Shown: positions 1-7,339 of the stretch, in pieces | How the letters are laid out: each line of letters begins with the position of its first letter | Numbering within the stretch: the first letter of the stretch is position 1 | DNA from: UBA1275 sp002323515 | GTDB taxonomy: Bacteria; Bacteroidota; Rhodothermia; Balneolales; Balneolaceae | Reading direction: 5' to 3' | Assembly: GCA_964007875.1 (NCBI GenBank) | Contig: CAXGAH010000030.1 | Location: 1-12,918, forward strand | Length of the DNA stretch: 12,918 bases | Translations under genes and position numbers: made by a program | The notes under the pieces: generated by a model | Told to the model about the DNA's origin: nothing | The model's database searches: none | The model's input: only the letters and a program-made list of their open reading frames with translations

Positions 1-1
1 T

Positions 2-1297
2 ATGTTTAATAAACCGTATACCTACTTTCATGTATTTCTACTAAGTAGCCTGACTTGGTTGCAGTGCAGTCCCAGCGACTCGGATAGTACTTCGGGCTCT
101 AATACTTTTAGTCCAGAGATTGGCGCTAGCGATATATATTCTCACATTGAGTTCTTAGCCTCGGATTCTTTGCAAGGACGTAAGTCAGGCACTGAATTCG
201 AAGCGTTGGCATCAAACTACATCATCCAGAAATTTGAGGAGTTTGGAGTGCAACCTAAGGGAGATGATGGTACTTTTTTGCAGGCCTTCACTATCAACAC
301 CGCACGCTTAACCAATCCTCACGCCACCGACGCCGCCGAAGGTGAACGTAGAGTTGCCAACAACGTGGTGGGTTGGATTCCAGGCCGTTCAAACACGAAT
401 GAGTATGTCGTTATTGGGGCCCATTATGACCATTTGGGCTATGGCTCTTTTGGATCGTTGTACCGAGGTGATACCCCTCGAATACATAATGGGGCAGACG
501 ATAATGCCTCGGGTACTGCGGGTTTGTTAGAACTGGCTCATTATTTTTCTGAAAATGCACCGCTTGATAATATTCTCCTGTTGGCTTTTTCCGGAGAAGA
601 AATGGGACTCCTAGGCTCAGCTCATTATGTTGAAGAACCAACCATTGATTTATCTCAAGCTAAAGCGATGATCAATTTGGATATGATTGGGCGAATGAGC
701 GATAAAAACCTACTTATATTTGGTGTTGGTACCACTCCTAAATGGTCAGAATTAGCTATGTCTGTTAATGAAGATTCACTGAGTATAAACCTGGTTGAAG
801 GTGGTACGGGAGCCAGTGACCATACCAGTTTCTATTACAAAAACATTCCAGTACTCCACTATTTTACCGATACCCATTCAGATTATCATCGCCCTTCTGA
901 TGATCTAGCATACATCGAAGTAGAAGGGCAGGAATTGGTCGTAGACCATGTTGCAAGAATGGTCATTGCCCTTGGCTCGGTTTCCAAAGATGAGCTACCT
1001 TTTGTTGAAGCCCCAGGAGAACAGCGCCAAAGCATGACCTTAAACGGTCCTACATTAGGTGTTTTACCTGATTATGGGTTTGAAGGAGAGGGAATGCAGA
1101 TTACGGGAACTAATCCTGGGCAACCAGCCCAAAATGCTGGGCTACAAAGCGGGGACATTATCGTTACCTTAGGCGATACTCCACTCAAAGATATTTATGG
1201 CTATATGGGTGCCCTAAACACCCTAGAAGTAGGCCAAAAAACCACCATCACCATTATTCGGGATGGAGTGGAACAAACCCTAGAACTTCAACTCTAA
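2..1297 (+). CDS. M28 family zinc aminopeptidase lipoprotein with C-terminal PDZ domain
   Basis: Predicted envelope-anchored metallopeptidase that trims N-terminal residues from peptides with two bound zinc ions. A hydrophobic leader ends at Cys22 (context WLQC), an acceptable though imperfect lipobox, followed by a Ser/Asp-rich tether. The M28 fold spans about residues 45-325. The expected metal and catalytic residues are all visible: His141 in HYDH, Asp166 in GADDNASG, Glu199-Glu200 in SGEE, Asp228 in LDMIGR and His296 in DYHRPSD. A PDZ-like domain occupies about 350-431, with the typical 'AGLQSGDIIVTLGD' region, and may bind peptide C-termini. The ATG at base 2 is the only start available; the well-placed leader supports it, but one base of upstream sequence cannot exclude a longer form. 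The next gene starts 19 bases downstream, so co-transcription is likely. Family assignment is firm; substrate is unknown. Confidence 0.93.
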   Translation: MFNKPYTYFHVFLLSSLTWLQCSPSDSDSTSGSNTFSPEIGASDIYSHIEFLASDSLQGRKSGTEFEALASNYIIQKFEEFGVQPKGDDGTFLQAFTINTARLTNPHATDAAEGERRVANNVVGWIPGRSNTNEYVVIGAHYDHLGYGSFGSLYRGDTPRIHNGADDNASGTAGLLELAHYFSENAPLDNILLLAFSGEEMGLLGSAHYVEEPTIDLSQAKAMINLDMIGRMSDKNLLIFGVGTTPKWSELAMSVNEDSLSINLVEGGTGASDHTSFYYKNIPVLHYFTDTHSDYHRPSDDLAYIEVEGQELVVDHVARMVIALGSVSKDELPFVEAPGEQRQSMTLNGPTLGVLPDYGFEGEGMQITGTNPGQPAQNAGLQSGDIIVTLGDTPLKDIYGYMGALNTLEVGQKTTITIIRDGVEQTLELQL

Positions 1298-1316
1298 TTC
1301 TTTTTGTTTACGCATT

Positions 1317-1646
1317 ATGCCTACCTATACCTATAAACGGGAAGATGGAACCACCTTCGACCTTCAACAAAAAATTAGTGCTGACGCCTTAACCACCTGC
1401 CCTACCACTGGACAAGCTGTTAAACGGGTAATAACAGGCGGTGGTGGAGTTGTGTACAAGGGCGATGGTTGGTATGTAACCGATTACAAGAACAAAAGCA
1501 CAAATCCGGCTGATTCTGCCGCTCCAACAACGAACAACAGCTCTAGTAATGAAATATCCGAATCACTGGGACAAGCGAGCAGTGGTAGCGCAACGTCTGG
1601 TGAATCATCCACTGCTGATACTAACGCCAAATCTAGCTCAAAGTAA
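1317..1646 (+). CDS. FmdB-like small regulatory protein lacking most zinc-ribbon cysteines
   Basis: The first 58 residues follow the FmdB/CxxC_CxxC_SSSS family closely: start MPTYTY, central 'LTTCP', then 'GGGGVVYKGDGWYVTDYK'. That family normally holds a zinc ribbon with two Cys pairs. Here the first pair is replaced by KRED (residues 7-10), and of the second pair only Cys28 remains (CPTTG instead of CPxCG), so a normal four-Cys zinc site cannot form. Residues 59-109 are a Ser/Thr/Asn/Ala-rich tail, probably disordered, as in many family members. It lies 19 bases after the peptidase gene and 49 bases before the GbsR-type regulator, suggesting an operon. FmdB was first linked to regulation of formamidase/amidase genes, but the general role is unclear, and I do not assign one here. 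Confidence 0.82.
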   Translation: MPTYTYKREDGTTFDLQQKISADALTTCPTTGQAVKRVITGGGGVVYKGDGWYVTDYKNKSTNPADSAAPTTNNSSSNEISESLGQASSGSATSGESSTADTNAKSSSK

Positions 1647-1695
1647 TGAATCCGTTGGCGTATATATTAACCCAAGGCAATAGGTCTTAGTAATT

Positions 1696-2295
1696 ATGTC
1701 AGAGCATTCTACATCCTATTTGGCCGCACGCGATGAGTTTGTTCAGCTTTGGGGGGACATGGCGTCTTCCTGGGGGATCAATAAAACTATGTCACAGATT
1801 CACGCATTGTTGTACGCCGAAAGTGAAGCTCTGCATACCGATGAAATCATGTCTATTTTAGATATTAGCCGGGGAAATGCCAACATGAATTTACGAAGAT
1901 TGTTGGATTGGGAGCTCATTTATAAAGTGCATTTCGAGGGTGACCGTAAGGATTATTTTTCAGCAGAAACCGACGTTTGGAAGATTGTTAACACCATCAT
2001 TCGCGAGCGCCAACAACGAGAAATTGCGCCGATAAGAGCTCGACTGGAAGAATGCGTTGCATTGTTGGAAGGAGATACAACGCAGAGTGATGGATTAGAT
2101 CCTGCAAGTCAAGAATTTAAGGAGCGGATTCAAAATTATAATGACTTTTTAGTCATGTTTGAACGGTTTACCGATGCCTTACTTCCGTTTCTCACTAAAA
2201 AGAACTTGACCCTACTAAAACAATTGGTTCGCTTTGTGGAGGCAAAAGAACGCCTTAGCGAGCTGCTTTCCCCCTCCTTTGAAGAAAAAAAGTAA
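1696..2295 (+). CDS. GbsR/MarR-type winged-helix transcriptional regulator
   Basis: Cytoplasmic DNA-binding regulator of 199 residues. The N-terminal half matches the GbsR branch of the MarR superfamily: an opening helix with 'WGDMASSWGINKTMSQIHALLY' character (about 19-40), a helix-turn-helix at about 47-72 with likely recognition helix 'SRGNANMNLRRL', and a wing at about 76-91 ending in GDRKDYFSAE. The C-terminal half (about 95-199) is helical and probably makes the dimer. In Bacillus GbsR represses choline-to-glycine-betaine genes, but homologues in Bacteroidota-like genomes sit beside many different genes, so no ligand or target can be inferred. There is no osmolyte gene nearby. No symmetric operator is evident in the 49-base gap upstream. 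It is the last intact member of the left-hand gene run. Confidence 0.88.
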   Translation: MSEHSTSYLAARDEFVQLWGDMASSWGINKTMSQIHALLYAESEALHTDEIMSILDISRGNANMNLRRLLDWELIYKVHFEGDRKDYFSAETDVWKIVNTIIRERQQREIAPIRARLEECVALLEGDTTQSDGLDPASQEFKERIQNYNDFLVMFERFTDALLPFLTKKNLTLLKQLVRFVEAKERLSELLSPSFEEKK

Positions 2296-2427
2296 GGCTT
2301 TCCTATTTGTGGTCTCTTGTGAGAAACAGGCATGGGCAAATAAGGTTTAGGTGAGACCGAAGAATTGAAATACACCAAGTAAATAGATACTCAGGATTGA
2401 ACTAAATAAGGGGTTGCATACGGCTTG

Positions 2428-2817
2428 ATGAATACCAAAAAAATGACTACAATGGAATTTGGCCGTCAGGCAGAGCAGATAGTATGTCGCTATTTTGAGG
2501 GCTTGGGTGCGGTCATTTTAGAACAGAATCTATGGGTCAAAAAGTATGAAATAGACTTTATTGTTGACTTGAATGGACTTTTAGTGGTGGTTGAAGTTAA
2601 AATGAGGCGCAGCAATCAATTTGGCAGATTAAGAGAGCATTTACAGTCGGATTAATTTTATAGGATAGCTACGGCTTATGAGTGATGGGCTAGAGGAAAA
2701 AAGTTTTGGGACAGAAAGGTGAGGTTCGATTTAATTGAGTATTATCCTCGATACAATAGATTAGTACACCTAGAAGATGCTTTTCGGCCTAAGTTGCTCT
2801 TAGTCGCCATTAGTTGA
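2428..2817 (+). pseudogene. yraN: Broken YraN/UPF0102 endonuclease-like gene
   Basis: The intact 5' part (to the TAA at 2653-2655, about 75 residues) has the YraN family pattern: 'GRQAEQIV' near the start, then 'EIDFIVDLNG' and 'VVVEVKMRRSNQFG'. These are the acidic and lysine residues of a PD-(D/E)xK nuclease-like fold. Family members usually run to about 115-130 residues. The missing C-terminus is still present downstream in the same frame: VRFDLIEYY (2719-2745) and HLEDAF (2767-2784) match the family's typical 'RFDVV ... IxHIxNAF' ending. Between them lie the in-frame stops TAA 2653 and TGA 2683. Another frame at about 2631-2651 reads KRAFTVG, similar to the family's 'PEEAVTP' stretch, so two compensating small indels are possible. 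The TGA at 2815 overlaps the TTG start of the next gene. ATG 2428 is used as start; ATG 2443 is also possible. Sequencing error cannot be excluded. Confidence 0.78.
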
Positions 2818-3596
2818 AAAATCTTATGACCAAAAATTTAACCTTTATCGATTACCTTAGAAGTATTCTAGGTATTCTGCTCTTTATTGGCCTTTTTTCG
2901 TTGCTCATTCCCATCGTCAGTGTACTTGTCGTGATCAGTTTAGGAAAACTGACTGACTGGATTTTGGAAAAAGTTGCACCTTTACTATCAAGAATCGTGC
3001 TTTGGGTGCTGGGTATTACTTTTCTCACCGAATATCACCAAACGAAACTAGAAGATGATTCGATCTTAACAGGCACTGTTCATACGCCTGCTATATACAT
3101 AGTCAACCATACTAGTACTTTAGATATATTAACTATTCTTGCACTAGGTATTAAACGAGTTCGCTTTGTTGCAAAATGGGAAATGCAATATTTCCCGTTC
3201 TTTTTTCTGTTGGGGCGGTTAACTGGGCAGATATTTATTAAACGAGGGAATCGTGAAAAAGCCATTCAAACCCTTCAAAATAATTATGCGAGAGTACACC
3301 GATATCGCCGCTCCATTTTAATTGCACCAGAAGGAACAAGAAAACACGAAATGCCTGTTGGCCTTTTCAAGAAAGGGGCCTTTCGCATGGCTCTGGACTT
3401 AAGCTATCCTATCGTGCCTGTTTACTTTGAAGGAACGACCAAATTAAGCAAAGGTAGATCACTACTTACAAAAGCAGGTAAAATTACCGCTCATATATAT
3501 CCTTCGATATCAACAGACCAATGGAACGAAACTACTCTAGAAAAAAATATTGAAGATATTCGTAACAAATACATTCAATGGAGTACGATTTTATGA
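2814..3596 (+). CDS. plsC: PlsC-type 1-acyl-sn-glycerol-3-phosphate acyltransferase
   Basis: Membrane-bound enzyme predicted to add the second acyl chain to lysophosphatidic acid, giving phosphatidic acid for phospholipid synthesis. Two hydrophobic stretches at about 17-45 and 58-72 anchor it. The acyltransferase blocks appear in order: NHTSTLD (His99 and Asp104 of the HxxxxD catalytic motif), IFIKRGN at 140-146, PEGTR at 172-176 (glycerol-phosphate binding) and VPVYFEG at 201-207. The length, 260 residues from TTG or 256 from ATG 2826, is normal. The TTG at 2814 overlaps the final stop of the broken yraN, suggesting the two genes were once translationally coupled; the ATG at 2826 is an equally good start. 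Its stop is one base from the stop of the oppositely oriented small gene. A different lipid acceptor (for example an aminolipid) is possible. Confidence 0.92.
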   Translation: MKNLMTKNLTFIDYLRSILGILLFIGLFSLLIPIVSVLVVISLGKLTDWILEKVAPLLSRIVLWVLGITFLTEYHQTKLEDDSILTGTVHTPAIYIVNHTSTLDILTILALGIKRVRFVAKWEMQYFPFFFLLGRLTGQIFIKRGNREKAIQTLQNNYARVHRYRRSILIAPEGTRKHEMPVGLFKKGAFRMALDLSYPIVPVYFEGTTKLSKGRSLLTKAGKITAHIYPSISTDQWNETTLEKNIEDIRNKYIQWSTIL

Positions 3597-3597
3597 C

Positions 3598-3849
3598 CTA
3601 TTTATCTCTATAAAAATAGATTTTTTTGTTGGTTGAATCTCTACGACTTTTTACTGTGTATTCTTTTTGACGGCAAAATTGATATACAGCCGTTCTCATT
3701 GAATTTACAGACTTATCATTGTTGTAAGGCACTTCAATAGCCTGTCCTCTTGGCTTTAACTTTTCAATAGCTTCTAATAATGGTTTGAACTTAGAAGAAC
3801 GCTTTTTAGAGGATTTTACAACTGATCGTTTTACTAATTTTATTTCCAT
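3598..3849 (-). CDS. Small, very basic orphan protein, possible nucleic-acid binder
   Basis: I do not recognise a named family. The 83-residue product has 23 Lys/Arg (about 28%), a strongly basic N-terminal 22 residues, a likely helix at about 22-32, the stretch 'AIEVPYNN' at 37-44, a helix at about 47-61 (SVNSMRTAVYQFCRQ), and a closing beta hairpin at 63-81. That order resembles a compact helix-plus-hairpin DNA- or RNA-binding domain, but this is inference. There is no signal peptide or membrane segment. It converges on plsC with a single base between the stop codons and no visible terminator, so its 3' transcript may run antisense to plsC. Upstream (to its right) lies an AT-rich gap with a 14-bp inverted repeat about 105 bases from the start. 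The coding case rests on a full open frame and protein-like composition. Confidence 0.6.
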   Translation of the reverse strand: MEIKLVKRSVVKSSKKRSSKFKPLLEAIEKLKPRGQAIEVPYNNDKSVNSMRTAVYQFCRQKEYTVKSRRDSTNKKIYFYRDK

Positions 3850-4226
3850 ATAATTGGTGATATTATAGTATTACATTATGTTTAACTGAAATATTAATAT
3901 ATTTAAATTTTATTATTTATCAAAAATTTTTCCTATTAGTTTTATAATTAAATTGTTTACTATTTATAGATTAGTATGTATAAATAGTAAACGTATTCCA
4001 TATTTTTAATTTTGATTCCTGATTTTTTCGTCAGTCTATAGAAATACGGGTGAATCCCATCCTCTTAAAAAATACTATTGGCTGATTTTGATGGTAGTTA
4101 TTTATGACGATTTATAGACTTAGATTTTTTTTACAAGGCTTTTTCACTTACATCTTTTATCTTTATAGGGTTCATACTGTCGATAAATCACAATTTTTTA
4201 CTATTACAATCAATTCCTGTATATAA
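3850..4226. other. AT-rich divergent intergenic region
   Basis: This 377-base gap separates the small - strand gene from the + strand DUF305 gene, so both promoters should lie here. The left half (about 3850-3990) is extremely AT-rich. It contains the palindrome ATATTAATAT at 3891-3900 and the perfect inverted repeat at 3955-3992. I see no credible open reading frame, tRNA or riboswitch fold. I could not place a Bacteroidota-type promoter (TTTG near -33, TAnnTTTG near -7) with confidence on either strand. The base just before the DUF305 start lies in an A/T-rich leader without a Shine-Dalgarno site. Confidence 0.7.
3955..3992. repeat. Perfect 14-bp inverted repeat with 10-base spacer
   Basis: The left arm GTTTACTATTTATA (3955-3968) is the exact reverse complement of the right arm TATAAATAGTAAAC (3979-3992). 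The spacer is GATTAGTATG. No T-run directly follows either arm, so it is a poor intrinsic terminator, and it lies upstream of both flanking genes. It could be an operator for a dimeric regulator, a protein-binding site for the neighbouring basic protein, or a 5' leader hairpin. The role is unknown; only the repeat itself is certain. Confidence 0.85.
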
Positions 4227-5159
4227 ATGCGAACTCATTCCCTTCCTGTTGCCATGCTGTTTTCAATCGGTATTATGGCTTGCTCTACCACAAACAACAT
4301 GCAGAATAACGATCTAAATTCTGAGACTTCAATGGTTGAATCTAGCGATATTACCTCTAAGTTAGTGGACAAAAGAATGAATAGAACTGATCTTAGTGAA
4401 ATATTTTGGGCTCGCCAGGATAGTGCTAAAATGCAATTCACTCAGCCAGATGTTGACTTTATGGCGGGCATGATCGGTCATCATGCTCAAGCCCTTATCA
4501 TGTCAAGTATGGCTAGTGTAAACAACGCTAGCCCTTCTGTTGTCACTTTGACAAAACGAATTATAAATGCCCAAAAAGATGAAATTGGTATAATGCAACG
4601 CTGGTTACACGACCGAAACCAAATTGTGCCTCAGGTAACCGTAGATGGGCTTCAACTTATTATTGAACCAGGTAACAAACCTTCTTTGGTATTTGATTCG
4701 GCTCAGGTAGCGCATGCCGTTAAGCATTTTAATAAACACGGCAGCTACATGGATAATAATCACTATCAAATGATGAATGGAAATGAAATGAACCACGAAG
4801 GTATGGATCACGGCACCATGGCACACAATACAATGGAGCAAGGCGACAATGAAATGAGCCAAGAAGGTATGGATCATTCAGTTATGGACGATCATTCCGG
4901 TATGCCTGGTATGTTAACCCAAAGACAACTCGAGGAATTAGCTCTAGCAAAAGGAACAGAGTTCGACCGTCTATTTTTAACCTATATGATTCAACATCAT
5001 ACCGGGGCTATTATCATGGTAAAAGATTTGGTTGAAACCGACGGTGCTGCTCAGGAACTACAAATTGGTGAGCTTGCTGGTGAGATAAATGTGGATCAAA
5101 AAACGGAAATTGAACGCATGCGTCTCATGCTCATGGAGGTTGTTGGATTAAATGACTAA
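4227..5159 (+). CDS. DUF305 lipoprotein with a Met/His-rich metal-binding insert
   Basis: Predicted outer- or inner-membrane lipoprotein of 310 residues. The leader ends at Cys19 (GIMAC), a good lipobox. Two DUF305 half-domains are visible: the first at about 73-130 with MIGHHAQAL (His85-His86) and a following 'KDEIGIMQRWL' helix, the second at about 243-305 with MIQHHTGAI (His257-His258) and 'KTEIERMRLML'. DUF305 proteins form ferritin-like helical bundles and are often found beside copper-handling genes. Between the halves, residues 175-229 contain 12 Met and 6 His, including a duplicated EGMDH(G/S)xM unit (191-198 and 213-220), the kind of sequence that binds copper or silver in envelope proteins. 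The LVIVD propeller gene follows after 150 bases, and a weak hairpin lies between. Copper binding is a strong inference; the physiological role is unknown. Confidence 0.88.
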   Translation: MRTHSLPVAMLFSIGIMACSTTNNMQNNDLNSETSMVESSDITSKLVDKRMNRTDLSEIFWARQDSAKMQFTQPDVDFMAGMIGHHAQALIMSSMASVNNASPSVVTLTKRIINAQKDEIGIMQRWLHDRNQIVPQVTVDGLQLIIEPGNKPSLVFDSAQVAHAVKHFNKHGSYMDNNHYQMMNGNEMNHEGMDHGTMAHNTMEQGDNEMSQEGMDHSVMDDHSGMPGMLTQRQLEELALAKGTEFDRLFLTYMIQHHTGAIIMVKDLVETDGAAQELQIGELAGEINVDQKTEIERMRLMLMEVVGLND

Positions 5160-5226
5160 ACGATAAGTAGATAATAATATCACATAGTTAATCTTTTATT
5201 TTAAGTGCTCCAGCAATTATGCAGAC

Positions 5227-5267
5227 TTACAAACAATTATCCTAACTCATTCGTTTGTAACTTTTTC
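5227..5267 (+). terminator. Possible weak rho-independent terminator
   Basis: An 8-bp perfect inverted repeat, TTACAAAC (5227-5234) and GTTTGTAA (5253-5260), encloses an 18-base loop and is followed by CTTTTTC. The stem is AT-rich and the loop long, so termination would be partial at best. It could attenuate read-through from the DUF305 gene into the propeller gene. A repeat of this size can also arise by chance in 150 bases. Confidence 0.35.
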
Positions 5268-5309
5268 AAATAATGAACGTTTTAAACAACAACAATAAAT
5301 CACAAATAA

Positions 5310-7310
5310 ATGACACTATTTATGAATAAAACTCGTGTTAGTTCAACACTATGGATTTCTTTTATAGCAGTTGCTACTTTTATGAGTTGTAGCTCTTCTC
5401 AAGAAACTGCCATGGTTACTATCAATGCACCAGAAGTAGCTCCACTTACAGAAGCAGTGGTACCTACTCCCGACCCTCGTATTGGCTTGGATGCAGGTCT
5501 ATTTGATGCCGAGGAAGCTGTATGGAATCTCGAAGTACTCTCACAAACTCCTCCACCTGAGAAATTTATAGGAAAAACAAACTCTGACCTAGCTTTTCAG
5601 GGAAATCATGCTTTTCAAGGAAATTATAATGGAATTATTGTATGGGATATAAGCGATCCTACAAATCCTGTCTTAATTAATGATTACGAATGTCCAGCAT
5701 CACAAAGCGATGTTTCAGTATATGGAAACCTTCTTTTTGTATCTGGTGAAGGGTTAGGGGGTCGCATCGACTGTGGATCAGAAGGTGTTCAAGAAGCTGT
5801 GAGCGCAGACCGCCTTCGTGGAATCCGTATTTTTGATATCACAGATATCCAAAATCCTGAGTATATCGCCAATGTACAAACATGTCGCGGTTCCCATACA
5901 CACTCTGTATTAAAAGATCCTAACGACGATGAAAATATCTATGTTTATGTTTCTGGATCATATGTTGTGCGCTCAGATGAGGAATTAGCAGGATGTTCAG
6001 ACCTTCAACCAGAAGAAGATCCTAATTCGGCTTTATTCCGCATTGAAGTTATAAAAGTCCCACTAAATAGCCCAGAAGATGCTGCTATTGTTAGTTCACC
6101 TCGTATCTTTGATGATCTGCAGGCTCCTCCAACTCATGGTTTAGCTCCAGCTGATGTAGCAGCAATGGAAGCAGCTAAAGCCGCTGGCGCTTATACTGTG
6201 GTTCTTGGTGGAACTGAGCGTGTCTTACCTGGTCGCTATGTACAAGGACTACTTGAGAGCATTGTCCAACAACGTGGCGGTGAGGGTGCACCTACAGCCG
6301 ATGACTCTTCTACTTTACGTAACAATATTCAAACAATGGTAGACGCAATGTTTGGTGGTGGTAATGATGACGTTACTGCAAGAAGAGGACCTGATCAATG
6401 TCATGATATTACTTTATATCCTGAATTAGGTTTAGCCGGAGGTGCATGTGAGGGTTACGGTTTATTGCTAGATATAACAGATCCTGCAAATCCTGTTCGA
6501 ATCGACGCAGTGGCCGATTCGAACTTTGCATATTGGCATTCGGCTACATTCAGCAATGATGGTAACACTGTAATCTTCACTGACGAATGGGGAGGTGGTG
6601 GTGGACCTAAGTGTAGAGACACTGATCCAATGGAATGGGGAGCAAATGCCATATTTTCTATAAAAGATGGAAAAATGGTTTTTAAAGACTACTATAAAAT
6701 GCCTGCACCGCAAACAGTAAACGAAAACTGTGTTGCTCATAATGGTTCTTTAATACCTGTCCCAGGACGTGATATTATGGTACAATCATGGTATCAGGGT
6801 GGTATTTCTATTTTTGATTTTACTGATCCATCTAACCCAGTTGAAATAGCTTTCCACGATTATGGTCCTACTAACGGAGAAAGTATGTCAATGGGTGGTA
6901 GCTGGAGTGTTTATTGGTATAATGGAGTTATTGTGAACTCTGAAATTGCTCGTGGGTTAGATCTGTTTAAACTTACTCCTAGCCCATTTATGACGGAAAA
7001 CGAAATTGCGGCTGCTAATACCGTTCAGTGGGAATACCTCAACGCGCAAGGTCAGCCTAAAATATACTGGCCAGCAACTTTTCACCTTGCCAAAGCCTAT
7101 GTTGATCAATTAGATCGTGATGGGGAACTAAGCGACACTGAAATTATGGACATTCGCCAATCTATTGCTCGTGCAGAAATGGCTAATGAGAAAAAACAAG
7201 CGAGTATGCTCGAAGAGCTATCCATGAATGTATCTGCTAAGGCTGCTAATTCTGCAAACCCTACTAAAGTATCTGCTCTTGCAGAAGCACTAAAAAACTT
7301 AGCTGGATAA
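5310..7310 (+). CDS. LVIVD-repeat beta-propeller lipoprotein
   Basis: Large envelope protein of 666 residues. The leader ends at Cys27 (TFMSC), a lipobox, followed by a Pro/Ala-rich tether. The body has LVIVD-type propeller repeats: GIIVWDISDPTNPVLI (109-123), GIRIFDITDIQNPEYI (171-186), GLLLDITDPANPVRID (384-399) and GISIFDFTDPSNPVEI (498-513). His and Cys recur around them: Cys192 with His196/His198 (GSHTH), Cys364-His365 (QCHD), His410 (YWHS), and Cys474 with His477 (CVAHNG). The mature protein has eight Cys, which suits an exported, disulfide-bonded fold. Residues 270-360 are a helical insertion and 561-666 a helical tail with an EF-hand-like segment (DRDGELSDTE). LVIVD proteins have no settled enzymatic function. 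Pairing with DUF305 suggests a shared metal-related or adhesive role; this is inference. ATG 5322 is an alternative start. A terminator follows. Confidence 0.85.
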   Translation: MTLFMNKTRVSSTLWISFIAVATFMSCSSSQETAMVTINAPEVAPLTEAVVPTPDPRIGLDAGLFDAEEAVWNLEVLSQTPPPEKFIGKTNSDLAFQGNHAFQGNYNGIIVWDISDPTNPVLINDYECPASQSDVSVYGNLLFVSGEGLGGRIDCGSEGVQEAVSADRLRGIRIFDITDIQNPEYIANVQTCRGSHTHSVLKDPNDDENIYVYVSGSYVVRSDEELAGCSDLQPEEDPNSALFRIEVIKVPLNSPEDAAIVSSPRIFDDLQAPPTHGLAPADVAAMEAAKAAGAYTVVLGGTERVLPGRYVQGLLESIVQQRGGEGAPTADDSSTLRNNIQTMVDAMFGGGNDDVTARRGPDQCHDITLYPELGLAGGACEGYGLLLDITDPANPVRIDAVADSNFAYWHSATFSNDGNTVIFTDEWGGGGGPKCRDTDPMEWGANAIFSIKDGKMVFKDYYKMPAPQTVNENCVAHNGSLIPVPGRDIMVQSWYQGGISIFDFTDPSNPVEIAFHDYGPTNGESMSMGGSWSVYWYNGVIVNSEIARGLDLFKLTPSPFMTENEIAAANTVQWEYLNAQGQPKIYWPATFHLAKAYVDQLDRDGELSDTEIMDIRQSIARAEMANEKKQASMLEELSMNVSAKAANSANPTKVSALAEALKNLAG

Positions 7311-7339
7311 TTACCACTTAGCATTTTCACTTTTTTTCT

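Noticed and set aside
2302..2358. Crossing pairs CCTATTTG/CAAATAAGG and GGTCTC/GAGACC that could form a pseudoknot between the regulator and yraN
   Set aside because: Arms of 6-8 bases with a bulge are expected by chance in a gap of this size; no riboswitch consensus is recognisable.
4035..4042. Short palindrome TCTATAGA in the gap before the DUF305 gene
   Set aside because: Eight-base AT-rich palindromes are common by chance; no second copy or promoter context was seen.
4605..4877. Antisense open frame across the DUF305 Met/His-rich region
   Set aside because: A shadow of the repetitive ATG/CAT-rich coding sequence; its Val/Ile/His-rich product has no domain-like pattern.
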